This document shows, piece after piece, positions 7,026 through 14,963 of a DNA stretch of 22,361 bases (positions within the stretch are counted from its first letter, which is position 1; each line of letters starts with the position of its first letter). A program made the translations under genes and the position numbers. The notes beneath the pieces are model-generated. The model saw only the letters and a list, made by a program, of their open reading frames with translations, ran no database searches and was not told the origin of the DNA. Source of the DNA: a virus. The stretch is taken from IMG/VR virus record IMGVR_UViG_3300031695_000038, positions 1 through 22,361 of that record; one strand, written 5' to 3'.

Positions 7026-7850
7026 ATGTTACCATGGGCGCAAATAATAGGCACAGGCATTTCAGCTTGGAGCAGCTATAAAGCTAATAAAGATAATGTA
7101 AAAGGAAACAAGGATGCTTTTAACACAGCTCTTGCTTCTGTAGACCCTAAAGATGTTACAGGAGGCTATGGCAGTTTTACAACTGATTCAGATGGTAACT
7201 TTAACATAGGGTTAGATGAAAAATATGCTAAAGAAAGAGATTATTTCTTAGATGATGCTGAAATTAACAAAGGTTATTTAAGTGCTTATCAAGAAGGTGG
7301 ACCTGCAGGAGCAGCTAATACTTTATTTGAAGAACGAGTAGACCCTTTACGTAGAAATCAAGCTAGAGCAGAAGCTCAGTTTGATGAGCAAGGTAATGCT
7401 AGAGGTATGTTAGGTGCTTCAGAGATGATGTTTGCTAGAGGACAGAATACCGCAGGTTATCAACAAGCAGAATCAGCAGTATATAATCAATCTTATACAG
7501 ATGTTCAAGATATTATTGATAGGTACAGAGCTAGGATTAGTACTGGTGTAAATCAAGCTGTTAATATAGAAGGACTACCTCAAGGTTATGCTGATATAGC
7601 TTTAACAGATGCTAGTAATAAAGCTGGTGTTGCTAAAACAGGACTTGAAGCACTATCAGGAGCGCAAACACAGAAGGCTGAGAGTTTTTCTAAGTTTGGT
7701 AGTAACTTAGGTCAGTCCGTAATTGATGGCAAATTTAAAATTGGTAATAATAATAAAATGCTTTCTAATCAAACTAAATTTGGTGCTGATAGGTCAACAG
7801 CTATTAAAGGTGGTAGAGGTGGAAGAACTAGAAGAAGCAGAATAGATTAA
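7026..7850 (+). CDS. Small internal virion protein-like protein (T7 gp14-position)
   Basis: The 274-aa product begins with a hydrophobic-leaning stretch (MLPWAQIIGTGISAWSSYKA) and then has an acidic helical middle with LFEERVDPLRRNQ and ARGMLGASEMMFARGQN, features common to the small internal/ejection proteins of marine podoviruses. The end is basic (KGGRGGRTRRSRID). A strong ribosome-binding site, AGGAG at 7013-7017, precedes the ATG; ACAGGAGA is also used before the genes at 7863 and 12702. The gene is the first of three presumed ejection-protein genes, matching the gp14-gp15-gp16 order in T7 in position and rising size. The assignment is based on gene order and the general sequence pattern; no sequence similarity to T7 gp14 is visible by eye. 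Confidence 0.65.
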   Translation: MLPWAQIIGTGISAWSSYKANKDNVKGNKDAFNTALASVDPKDVTGGYGSFTTDSDGNFNIGLDEKYAKERDYFLDDAEINKGYLSAYQEGGPAGAANTLFEERVDPLRRNQARAEAQFDEQGNARGMLGASEMMFARGQNTAGYQQAESAVYNQSYTDVQDIIDRYRARISTGVNQAVNIEGLPQGYADIALTDASNKAGVAKTGLEALSGAQTQKAESFSKFGSNLGQSVIDGKFKIGNNNKMLSNQTKFGADRSTAIKGGRGGRTRRSRID

Positions 7851-7862
7851 CAGGAGAATAAG

Positions 7863-8774
7863 ATGGCACTAGGTCGTTCAGCAAGTATGACAGAAGATGC
7901 AGGAGCAGCAGGAAGCATGTTCGGCACTGCTGTTATGTCAAGCATGGGATTTGAAGATAAAGAAGCAGCGGTTACAAGGATACTTCAAGGCGCTGACTGG
8001 GAAACAGAAGAAGGTAGAGCTGCTTTACTAGCTGAGGTTGGTAAGATAGACCCTGATGCTTACGAAGAGTTACAAACACAAATTAATGAAACAGCTGTAG
8101 CTAATGCTACTACTGCTAATACTTTGATGAATTCAGAAAATCAATTAATTGCACATAAGCAAAAGATATTTGGTGGTAAGTATGCTAGAGAATTTGAAAG
8201 AGATGCTAGTGCTAGTGGTGAAGGTTTTGCTATTCATTATTTCTTACAAAAGAATGAAATTACGTTTGACGCTGCAAAAGTTAAAACAATAGCTCAAGCA
8301 GAAGCTTTAATTAAAAAGCATATGGGTAAGGATAGCGCTTATAAAGATACACAAAAACAACTAAACTCTTATGTAGGACTACAGAGAGAAATGTTTATAA
8401 CAATGAGAGCTACTCAAGATGCAGGTGTAGAAATGACTAGTGGTTCCCCTGAAAATAGTGCTACACCTAATAACTTTGATACTACTATGCCTACAGATAC
8501 TTCTGAAACAAGTACTGGTAGTGAGCCTGAAGATTTTAACCCTACGACTACTCCTCAAGGTGAATCTTTTAAAGCAACAGTAGATGGTAATGAAGGTACT
8601 TGGATATGGAAAAAAGGTTCTTGGGTAGGCGACCAAGATGGTTATGAAGTTAAAGCTGGGTGGAAGTTTTATCCTAATACTGATACTAACTACACAGACG
8701 AAGGTGCTAAGTTTAGTGTTCCGGGAATGGGTGATGTTACAGCGGACCAAATGACTGACATGTTTGACTTTTAA
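7863..8774 (+). CDS. Internal virion protein-like, middle ejection gene
   Basis: The 303-residue protein has an N-terminal Ala/Gly/Met-rich stretch, then a helical charged part with ILQGADWETEEGRAALLAE and KIDPDAYEELQTQI, an acidic Thr/Ser/Pro linker (about 195-235), and a C-terminal part rich in Trp (GTWIWKKGSWVGDQDG). A strong ribosome-binding site AGGAG lies 7850-7857 within ACAGGAGA. It sits between the small and the very large internal-protein genes, which is the place of T7 gene 15, although it is much shorter than gp15 (about 747 aa). No enzymatic motif is seen. A role in the internal core or DNA ejection is inferred from position; it could also be a scaffold or minor virion protein. 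Confidence 0.62.
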   Translation: MALGRSASMTEDAGAAGSMFGTAVMSSMGFEDKEAAVTRILQGADWETEEGRAALLAEVGKIDPDAYEELQTQINETAVANATTANTLMNSENQLIAHKQKIFGGKYAREFERDASASGEGFAIHYFLQKNEITFDAAKVKTIAQAEALIKKHMGKDSAYKDTQKQLNSYVGLQREMFITMRATQDAGVEMTSGSPENSATPNNFDTTMPTDTSETSTGSEPEDFNPTTTPQGESFKATVDGNEGTWIWKKGSWVGDQDGYEVKAGWKFYPNTDTNYTDEGAKFSVPGMGDVTADQMTDMFDF

Positions 8775-8777
8775 TTA

Positions 8778-11700
8778 ATGGCTTTCCAAACAGAACAACA
8801 ACGGAATGAGCAAATAGCAGCTGAGTTATCTTTGTATCCTCAAGCTGAGGGTTATACTTATGGCGCTGGTTTTGTAGGTGGACATCAAAGTGTAGGTTCT
8901 TGGTTTACTTCTGGTATTACTGGTTTGATTCTTAGTAAAGGAGCTAGTGATAATGAACAACGTGATTGGTATGTTCAAAGAAATGGTATACAATTTGGTA
9001 AACAAGCACTAGAAGATAGACTTAAAGCTTATAAAGAAGTAAGTAAGTTTAGAAAGCTAACATCGGAAGAAGAAAAAGATAGAGCAGAAGCTTCTCGTAG
9101 AGATATATTAATGAGCAGAGACTTAGAGTATGTCTTTAATAAGAAGAGAGGAAATTTAGATGCTCCTATGGACTCTAAAGGTCAGAGTTTTAATGAGCGA
9201 TGGGGAGTTGCTCCTGAAGATGAGCAAGGTATTTTAGATATGATAAAGGTTCTTAAAGATAACCCTGCTTATACAGGTGGTGTCTTTACTGCTGAGATAT
9301 TAAAAGACTTACCTTTAAGTGTATTAGCTTGGCTAGGGTTAACAGCTAAAGGAGCTGCTGGTGCTAGTTCAATTGCTAAAGCTCTTAACAAACTTAACAA
9401 TATTCAACCTGCTGCTCTTAGAGGATTAGCTAAGATGGGTACAGGTATAGGTACAGGTGCTATAGCAGGTGCTAGTTATGAAGGATTATATACTCAGTTA
9501 GAACAAGGAGAAGCTAAGGGTAAAGAAGTTGCAGCAGGCGCTACTTTTGGTGCAGCATTTGGTGTATTAGCAGGATTAGGTATCATGGCTAGGACATCTA
9601 AAGACTTAGCTAGTAAAGCTAAACCTAAAGAAACAACTACAGTAACTAAAGAAGAAACTGATTTAAAAGAAATTACAGAAATGAAAGAAGTACTACCTCC
9701 TAAAGAAGTAAGTACAGAACAAAGCATTATATCGGACATTAAGAATCAACCTAATAGGTTATACCCTGAGATAAAAGAAGATAGAGACTATGTACTTGTA
9801 GATTTAGCTACAGATAAAGGTAGGAAAATAGCTAACGACAATGGATGGTTAGTTAAAGGAGGAGCTTTACAAGGTTTTAAAGGAGCGCAAACTATAGATG
9901 TTAATGGTATGCCTCATATTGTTGTACATAAAGGTAGACGTAAACAAGTATTTGATAGATTTCAAGAAAGGTTTGAAACTACTGTAAGCAAGTCAGGTAG
10001 ATACGATAGACTTACTCCTCATCAGAAGACATTATTAGATAATGAAGACAGTTGGGATGTTATGTTACAGGCTAGAGAGAAAGGAAAGATTGAACTAGTC
10101 CGTAGAGAACAAGAAGAAGTAGCTAATGGTCAGCCAGTAACATATAATCCCGGAGCTAGAGAGAAAAGATTAAATGCTTTAGCTGCTGTAGAGTTAGAAA
10201 GAGCATACAATCAAAGAGCAGATGAATTACTTACGCCTAGTGAGAGAAACATTAATGATGTAAAAGAAGAGTTAGCAGCTACTAGGAGTGAACCCACAGA
10301 TATACCTATAAATACTACACCGGGAGCAGCTACTAGAGTTTCTGGTTTTTTAGAAAGTAAATCAAAAGCTTTACCTATAGCTGCTGGTGCTGCTGCTGTA
10401 GGTGCTTATGCTTTATCTGATAAAGAAGAGGGAGAACCTTTTCAAGCTGCTATAGCTGCTGGTTTAGTAGTAGGACTTGGACCTAAAGGTTACAGAGCTT
10501 TAGCAGGAAAGTCTTTACATTCTGTAAGTATAAGAATTAAAGCACAGATAGCTAAACAATTAGAAGCAGACTCTAATTTAATTAAGATATGGGAATTTAA
10601 AGCTCAACGAATCATGGCTGCTTTAGATGAGTTACCTGAAGCTACTGCTTTAAGTATCATAACTAGAATAGAAGGTTCTAAAGTAGATGGTAAAGGAAAT
10701 CGATTACCTTCTTTAACAGATGAGCAGAACAAGATTAAAAAAGAAATAGAAGACCTTCTTCTTGAGATAGGTGAACTAGCAGAAACTGCTGGTGTTATTA
10801 AGAAAAAAGGTACAGTGCAAAAGCTTAGTCTTAAAGATATGGACAAAGAGCAGACAGGTGCTTTTTTAAATAACTACTTTCCTCACTTATTTGTTAATGT
10901 AGATAAATTAACTGATGATGATTTAGCTGCTATCTTTGGTAAGCTTTCTGATAAGAGTGCTAACAAAAGAAATATTAGAGGTACACTTGCAGATATTCAA
11001 CAGATGATAGATGATGGTGAGTTAAGTACTACTCTTAAATTACTTGGACCTAAAGATGCTATGAACGCTTATGTTCAAGGTATGGGTAGAGCTATTATAG
11101 GAAGAAATGCTTTAAATGCTATGAAGACTTTAGACTTAGGAACTCCTAATAATCCTAAAGACATGAGATTACCTGCTCTTTTAACATTAGAAGACTTAGA
11201 TATATTAAAACAAAACAAAGATGGTAAAGGTTTTAATACTCAAGAGGGATTACAATATCTTGAGTTTGAACATCCTGCTTTAAAAGGTTACGCAGCACAT
11301 GTTAATATACATAGTGTGTTAAATGATTTCTTTTCTATAAGACACCGTGGAACTATAGGAGATATAGCAGAGAAAGTACTTAAATTGAACAATGGACTTA
11401 AGCGTGTGTTTGTATTTGGTTCTTTGTTTCATGCTCAAGCTTTATTTATGTCTAGTGTTTATTCATTAGGTTTAATAGGAGCTATGAAAGGAACCTTTAA
11501 ACTAGGTCCAAACAAATCAGTTACTAAATCAAATGTAATTACATACAAAGATGAAGATGGTAATATTACAACTAGAGAAGTAAGTTGGGCGCAGATGCAA
11601 TTAGGTAAGAATGAGTTTGCTGAGATAGCTCAAGAAGCTATGAAAGATGGCTTACAAATTGTTAATATTAGAAGACAAGAATTAGTAAACCCCGGTAAAC

Positions 11701-12686
11701 CTCAAGTAGATTTTATTATAGAAAAGCTTGGACCCGGTGGTAAAATAATGGGTAAAGCTTTTGATGCTATAGATAACATTACATGGGAATACTTACATGA
11801 TAGAATGAAGTTAGCTGTTTATCTAAGGCATAGAGAAAAGTTATTAGACCAAGGTGTAGAATACAAGTTTGCTGGACAAAAGTCAGCTGAGTTTGCTAAT
11901 GATGCTTTTGGTTCTTTAGACTGGAACAACTTTACTACTAGGTTATACGACTACGCAGCTGCTAATCCTGAGAAAGTAAGAGGTAAGGTTGCTAATAGAT
12001 TAGCTCAATTAATACCTGTTAATAAAAGAAGGTGGTTAAACTTAGGATTGTTTGCACCTGACTGGACTATATCTAACATAAGAATTGTAGCTAAAACATT
12101 TACTGGATTACCTAAAGTAACTGATGCGATGGTTAAGAGATTCCAGAAAGGTGACTGGGAAGGTATGAAAGAGTCTAGAGATATGGTTAAAGCATGGAAT
12201 ATGTATGCTGCTTATTCACTAAGAGCAGGTGTTTATACTTCAGCAATGTGGTGGGCAGTAACAGAAGCGTTTAGTGATGAAGAACCTACGATGGAGGGAT
12301 GGTGGGAATTCTGGACTGGCGATAACAGTGGTAAGTTAGACTTAGGTGGCGGTGAAAGTATGGTTATATCTAAACAGATAGCTGAGCCTATTCACTGGAT
12401 ACAGCACCCGATGCATACATTTATGAACAAGACAAGTGTAGTTCCTAAGACAGCTATGGAAGCTATGTTTAATAAACAATGGTTTTCTCTTAAGAACGGA
12501 ATTCCATTAGGACCAAGGCTAGTAGAAGAAGATGGAACTAATCATTATGCTAAATGGTTACTAGGTAAGACAGTACCTATCGTATCTAAATCTATATTAG
12601 ATAAAGACTTAGATTGGGATGAAAGATTTGAAAGAGTATTCACGGGTTTCTTTGGATTCCCTCAATATGGCGACCCGGAAGATTAA
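8778..12686 (+). CDS. Large internal virion/ejection protein (T7 gp16-position)
   Basis: At 1302 residues this is the largest protein in the window and matches T7 gp16 in size (about 1318 aa) and place, the last of the ejection genes. It has Ala/Gly-rich hydrophobic segments suited to membrane insertion at about residues 168-200 (LPLSVLAWLGLTAKGAAGAS), 220-270 (IGTGAIAGAS, ATFGAAFGVLAGLGIM) and 527-575 (LPIAAGAAAVGAYAL, AAIAAGLVVGLG). Between them is a basic/helical region. I see no convincing lytic transglycosylase or lysozyme motif at the N-terminus, unlike T7 gp16. The end has RFERVFTGFFGFPQYGDP. It starts only 3 bases after the previous stop and lacks a good ribosome-binding site, so translation is probably coupled. 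Ejection function is inference. Confidence 0.75.
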   Translation: MAFQTEQQRNEQIAAELSLYPQAEGYTYGAGFVGGHQSVGSWFTSGITGLILSKGASDNEQRDWYVQRNGIQFGKQALEDRLKAYKEVSKFRKLTSEEEKDRAEASRRDILMSRDLEYVFNKKRGNLDAPMDSKGQSFNERWGVAPEDEQGILDMIKVLKDNPAYTGGVFTAEILKDLPLSVLAWLGLTAKGAAGASSIAKALNKLNNIQPAALRGLAKMGTGIGTGAIAGASYEGLYTQLEQGEAKGKEVAAGATFGAAFGVLAGLGIMARTSKDLASKAKPKETTTVTKEETDLKEITEMKEVLPPKEVSTEQSIISDIKNQPNRLYPEIKEDRDYVLVDLATDKGRKIANDNGWLVKGGALQGFKGAQTIDVNGMPHIVVHKGRRKQVFDRFQERFETTVSKSGRYDRLTPHQKTLLDNEDSWDVMLQAREKGKIELVRREQEEVANGQPVTYNPGAREKRLNALAAVELERAYNQRADELLTPSERNINDVKEELAATRSEPTDIPINTTPGAATRVSGFLESKSKALPIAAGAAAVGAYALSDKEEGEPFQAAIAAGLVVGLGPKGYRALAGKSLHSVSIRIKAQIAKQLEADSNLIKIWEFKAQRIMAALDELPEATALSIITRIEGSKVDGKGNRLPSLTDEQNKIKKEIEDLLLEIGELAETAGVIKKKGTVQKLSLKDMDKEQTGAFLNNYFPHLFVNVDKLTDDDLAAIFGKLSDKSANKRNIRGTLADIQQMIDDGELSTTLKLLGPKDAMNAYVQGMGRAIIGRNALNAMKTLDLGTPNNPKDMRLPALLTLEDLDILKQNKDGKGFNTQEGLQYLEFEHPALKGYAAHVNIHSVLNDFFSIRHRGTIGDIAEKVLKLNNGLKRVFVFGSLFHAQALFMSSVYSLGLIGAMKGTFKLGPNKSVTKSNVITYKDEDGNITTREVSWAQMQLGKNEFAEIAQEAMKDGLQIVNIRRQELVNPGKPQVDFIIEKLGPGGKIMGKAFDAIDNITWEYLHDRMKLAVYLRHREKLLDQGVEYKFAGQKSAEFANDAFGSLDWNNFTTRLYDYAAANPEKVRGKVANRLAQLIPVNKRRWLNLGLFAPDWTISNIRIVAKTFTGLPKVTDAMVKRFQKGDWEGMKESRDMVKAWNMYAAYSLRAGVYTSAMWWAVTEAFSDEEPTMEGWWEFWTGDNSGKLDLGGGESMVISKQIAEPIHWIQHPMHTFMNKTSVVPKTAMEAMFNKQWFSLKNGIPLGPRLVEEDGTNHYAKWLLGKTVPIVSKSILDKDLDWDERFERVFTGFFGFPQYGDPED

Positions 12687-12701
12687 TAACAGGAGATAGA
12701 A

Positions 12702-14027
12702 ATGGCAGCAAAAGTACCTTCACAATCAGAGATTAAACAAATGATTTCTGATATAGATGAGTTAGAAGGCTATTCATTTAATGAATGGTTAGATTATATG
12801 CAAGAGGAATACCCTAATGTAGATGCGGTTGAACTTTATACAAGTAAAGGTGAGAACATTGTTCTTGGCTACTATGATGGTAATGAATTTATAGAAGGTG
12901 AACCTGATGTAGAAGAACCTTTAGATGCAGACACGATGCAATTAATTCAAGACTCAGTAGATAGTAGAGAAGATGTACCTCTTAATGTACCTGCTTCAGA
13001 AGAGCTAACTCAAGGGGAAACTACAGCTGCTTTCTTAGCAGACCTTAGAGATAGAAAGCTAAACCCAGAGAGATACGAAAGTATAATGCTAGGGCGTGAT
13101 GAAGGTGAAGAAGAACAGTTTACTGAAGGAGCTATAGTAGAAGGAGGTATGCTTACTGATGAAGAAATAATGGCTGAAGATACTTCTATTGACCCTTTAG
13201 ACCCTATGGGTTTAACTGATATGATAGTAAAGTATGCAACAGATGCAGGTATTGACCCAACATTAGCTATGGTAATGGCAGGTATTACAACTAAGAACCC
13301 TTCAAAAATACTTAGTCCTAAGAATAATAAAATGTTAAGTACTAAGAATAATACTATACTAAAAGAAGTAGACCCTAAGATAGGAAATGTTGTTACAAAA
13401 CCTAAGGTTCCTCTTTCTACATCTACTGTATCTGCTAAGAACTCTAGAGTACTTAAAGAAACAGACCCTAAAGTTAGTACTAAGAACAATACTATACTTA
13501 AAAAAACAGAACCTAAAGTTAGTACTAAGAACAATACTATACTGAAAGAAAAGAATGTAGATAAGGTTACTAAGAAAGCTAATGTTGATAAAGTTACTGC
13601 GATATCTAAAAGTAGAAAGCTTACTAATAAAGACAAAGCAATTGCAGCAGGTATAACAACAGCAGCAGGTATAACAGCCCTTACTAATCAGAATGGTTTA
13701 ACAGGTGAAAGAGATGCTGATGGTTCATTAATGATGGCTCAAGGTCCAACTAGTAGAGGTAGTAAAGGTACTCATACTATGCCAGATAATACTGAAATGA
13801 AAGACTCTGACATGATGGATGACATGCCTCCTTATGAGAAGTCTATAGATGATAGAGACATCGCTTCTAAGTCTACAGGTAAACCGGGTTGGACTTTAGA
13901 TGGTAAAGGTGGTAACTACCTTAGTGCTAACTTTGAAGATGACTACTGGAATACTCCTGATGGCGTTGAAGAAGCCATAGGTATTTGGGGTAGACCAGTA
14001 GGTAATAAGATAGGTAATAAGTACTAG
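12702..14027 (+). CDS. Lysine-rich repeat protein of unknown function, last gene of the late block
   Basis: The 441-residue protein has an acidic N-terminal half (GEPDVEEPLDAD, EEQFTEG), a short alpha-helical part with DAGIDPTLAMVMAGI, then a lysine-rich repeat region at about residues 205-300 in which units of the form STKNNTILKE-x-DPKV recur with a 15-residue spacing. An Ala/Gly/Thr-rich stretch (AIAAGITTAAGITAL) and a C-terminal part with GWTLDGKGGNYL and GIWGRP follow. I do not recognise the family. The start has an excellent ribosome-binding site, AGGAG inside ACAGGAGA at 12689-12696. Position after the large ejection gene suggests a virion or assembly protein; the basic repeats could contact DNA. 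The 3' end overlaps a possible short minus-strand frame by four bases. Confidence 0.72.
   Translation: MAAKVPSQSEIKQMISDIDELEGYSFNEWLDYMQEEYPNVDAVELYTSKGENIVLGYYDGNEFIEGEPDVEEPLDADTMQLIQDSVDSREDVPLNVPASEELTQGETTAAFLADLRDRKLNPERYESIMLGRDEGEEEQFTEGAIVEGGMLTDEEIMAEDTSIDPLDPMGLTDMIVKYATDAGIDPTLAMVMAGITTKNPSKILSPKNNKMLSTKNNTILKEVDPKIGNVVTKPKVPLSTSTVSAKNSRVLKETDPKVSTKNNTILKKTEPKVSTKNNTILKEKNVDKVTKKANVDKVTAISKSRKLTNKDKAIAAGITTAAGITALTNQNGLTGERDADGSLMMAQGPTSRGSKGTHTMPDNTEMKDSDMMDDMPPYEKSIDDRDIASKSTGKPGWTLDGKGGNYLSANFEDDYWNTPDGVEEAIGIWGRPVGNKIGNKY
13338..13543 (+). repeat. 15-codon in-gene repeat region
   Basis: Within the 441-aa gene, 32 bases beginning CCTAAAGTTAGTACTAAGAA occur identically at 13467-13498 and 13512-13543, exactly 45 bases (15 codons) apart. 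A more diverged copy (AGTACTAAGAATAATACTAT) starts at 13338. The encoded unit is KVSTKNNTILK followed by a Glu/Asp-Pro spacer. The identical bases point to recent duplication rather than mere amino-acid bias. Confidence 0.8.
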
Positions 14028-14083
14028 CTAAACGGTGACATAGGTGGTCGAGGAGGATGTCTTTCTTCTTCTTTCTCAATCAC
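14024..14083 (-). CDS. Possible 19-aa proline-rich peptide coupled to the lipoprotein gene
   Basis: A GTG at 14083 overlaps the TGA stop of the lipoprotein gene (GTGA). The frame reads VIEKEEERHPPRPPMSPFS and stops at TAG 14024-14026, touching the end of the convergent plus-strand gene. The product would be charged at the start and proline-rich at the end. The stop/start overlap is typical of this phage, but the length is too short to judge coding potential. It may be only the untranslated tail of the transcript. Confidence 0.25.
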   Translation of the reverse strand: MIEKEEERHPPRPPMSPFS

Positions 14084-14226
14084 TTTGCCCACCCTATACA
14101 CCCAGTTGCATCTACTGGTTGACATATTAGTTTACCTTGTATATCTTTCTGTTCCAGCATCTTGTTATCAAACTGGCTACACCCTGTTATAGTTAATATA
14201 ACTATTAGTACTGTTAAAGCTTGCAT
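14080..14226 (-). CDS. Small lipoprotein, candidate outer-membrane spanin or other envelope protein
   Basis: A 48-residue frame starts MQALTVLIVILTITGCSQ. The basic-poor N-terminus is followed by a hydrophobic core and a lipobox-like ITGC, so signal peptidase II cleavage before Cys16 and lipid attachment are likely. The mature part is about 33 residues (CSQFDNKMLEQKDIQ, then LICQPVDATGCIGWAK) with two more cysteines. GAGGA about 7 bases upstream serves as ribosome-binding site, and the gene overlaps the end of the 84-aa gene by 13 bases. A very small lipoprotein in a phage suggests an outer-membrane spanin of the Rz1 type, but it is not proline-rich and is far from the membrane cassette. Superinfection exclusion is another possibility. 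Coding seems likely, function is inference. Confidence 0.65.
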   Translation of the reverse strand: MQALTVLIVILTITGCSQFDNKMLEQKDIQGKLICQPVDATGCIGWAK

Positions 14227-14468
14227 ACTCCATCCTCACAATCATCATCACTTACTGTTATAATATATTCACTAGCTCTAAGCTTAGGTACTATAAGTCT
14301 ATCTAGATTAGCACAAGTGAATTGTTCCATTAGTGTTTCCAAACTTCGTATACTACATCTATCGTAGTATCGTTTGTAGGCATCTTCAAACTTAAGGTTA
14401 AGTACTCTTGCTCTTGTTGCGTAATCATGTGCTAACCTTTGTGTTATCTCTTGCCTGTCTAATGTCAT
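14214..14468 (-). CDS. Small hypothetical protein, 84 aa
   Basis: I do not recognise this family. The protein is charged and helical (DRQEITQRLAHDYATRAR, LKFEDAYKRYYDRCS) with an acidic C-terminal part (VSDDDCEDGVCKL) and four cysteines, no membrane segment and no signal peptide. The start is ATG with GGAG 6 bases before it, both lying inside the end of the RusA-like gene, which it overlaps by 44 bases. It is followed directly by the overlapping lipoprotein gene. Overlap with RusA and a good ribosome-binding site support it as a real gene of the same transcript. Confidence 0.72.
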   Translation of the reverse strand: MTLDRQEITQRLAHDYATRARVLNLKFEDAYKRYYDRCSIRSLETLMEQFTCANLDRLIVPKLRASEYIITVSDDDCEDGVCKL

Positions 14469-14865
14469 CTATATCTCCAATTAATTCAACAACTACATAG
14501 TTGTCTTCCATTTCATCATCACCAAAACTTGAGGTGAATCCTCTTACATAGTCATAACTATCATCTTCTATTACACCACCCTCTACGAGAGCATCCATAA
14601 GGAACTTATGTATAGGAAACGTGTAGTTATCTATGTCTTTCCTTCTCTTTCCTTTAAAGAATAGTATGTACTTAGGTGTCATACTCTTAAACTTAGGGAG
14701 TATGCTTACCCACTCTGCTACTTCTTCGTGGTAGTCACGCTTAACCTTGTTCAAACTAAGGTAGTGCATGTTTCTATATATATTCATACTAAATAGATTA
14801 GTACGTTTCTTATCTCCTCTACCCTTACTATAGGTAGGCAGTTGTAGTACAGCTTTGTATACCAT
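14425..14865 (-). CDS. rusA: RusA-like Holliday junction resolvase
   Basis: RusA-family enzymes cut four-way DNA junctions as metal-dependent dimers; in phages they resolve branched DNA before packaging. The 146-aa length fits the family (E. coli RusA is 120 aa). The diagnostic acidic motif is present: KDIDNYTFPIHKFLMDAL at residues 76-93, with D77 and D79 before Asn, D91 in the following helix, and the GVIEDDSYD turn at 97-105 providing further Asp residues. The N-terminus (MVYKAVLQLP) gives the first beta strand. The start has GGGAG about 5 bases before ATG. It is the first gene after a minus-strand terminator, so it may have its own promoter or be expressed by read-through. In T7 this job belongs to gp3 endonuclease, which I do not see here. 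Confidence 0.85.
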   Translation of the reverse strand: MVYKAVLQLPTYSKGRGDKKRTNLFSMNIYRNMHYLSLNKVKRDYHEEVAEWVSILPKFKSMTPKYILFFKGKRRKDIDNYTFPIHKFLMDALVEGGVIEDDSYDYVRGFTSSFGDDEMEDNYVVVELIGDIDDIRQARDNTKVST

Positions 14866-14885
14866 ATGCTCCCCTCACTATTAAC

Positions 14886-14905
14886 TACAGCTAAAGTACG
14901 CTGTA
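14886..14905 (-). promoter_or_regulatory. Small inverted repeat upstream of the RusA-like gene
   Basis: TACAGC at 14886-14891 and GCTGTA at 14900-14905 are exact inverted repeats around an 8-base loop, lying between the terminator and the RusA-like start. It could be an operator, an RNA hairpin near the 5' end of the resolvase message, or chance in a 98-base gap. Confidence 0.25.
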
Positions 14906-14925
14906 ACCCCCTCTCATGCTCCTGT

Positions 14926-14951
14926 AAAAAGGGTTCTCATGTAAAGAACCC
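14926..14951 (-). terminator. Rho-independent terminator on the minus strand
   Basis: Read on the minus strand: GGGTTCT (14951-14945), loop TTACATG, AGAACCC (14937-14931), followed by TTTTT (14930-14926). A perfect 7-bp stem with a 7-base loop and a T run is a standard intrinsic terminator. It lies 13 bases after the stop of the 36-aa membrane peptide gene and before the RusA-like gene, so it would end or reduce transcription from the replication block. Confidence 0.75.
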
Positions 14952-14963
14952 CAGACTTATCTC

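Noticed and set aside
8379-8750. 123-codon minus-strand open frame
   Set aside because: It lies wholly inside the 303-aa gene, has an unnatural Cys/Ser/Arg/Thr-rich composition and no ribosome-binding site.
13338-13543. Short repeats that might suggest a CRISPR array
   Set aside because: The repeats are in frame, 45 bases apart, inside a coding gene and without unique spacers.
13010-13636. 208-codon minus-strand open frame opposite the 441-aa gene
   Set aside because: It is a shadow of the repeat- and Lys/Thr-rich plus-strand gene: low-complexity Ser/Val/Leu/Phe product, no ribosome-binding site, and the plus strand has an excellent one.
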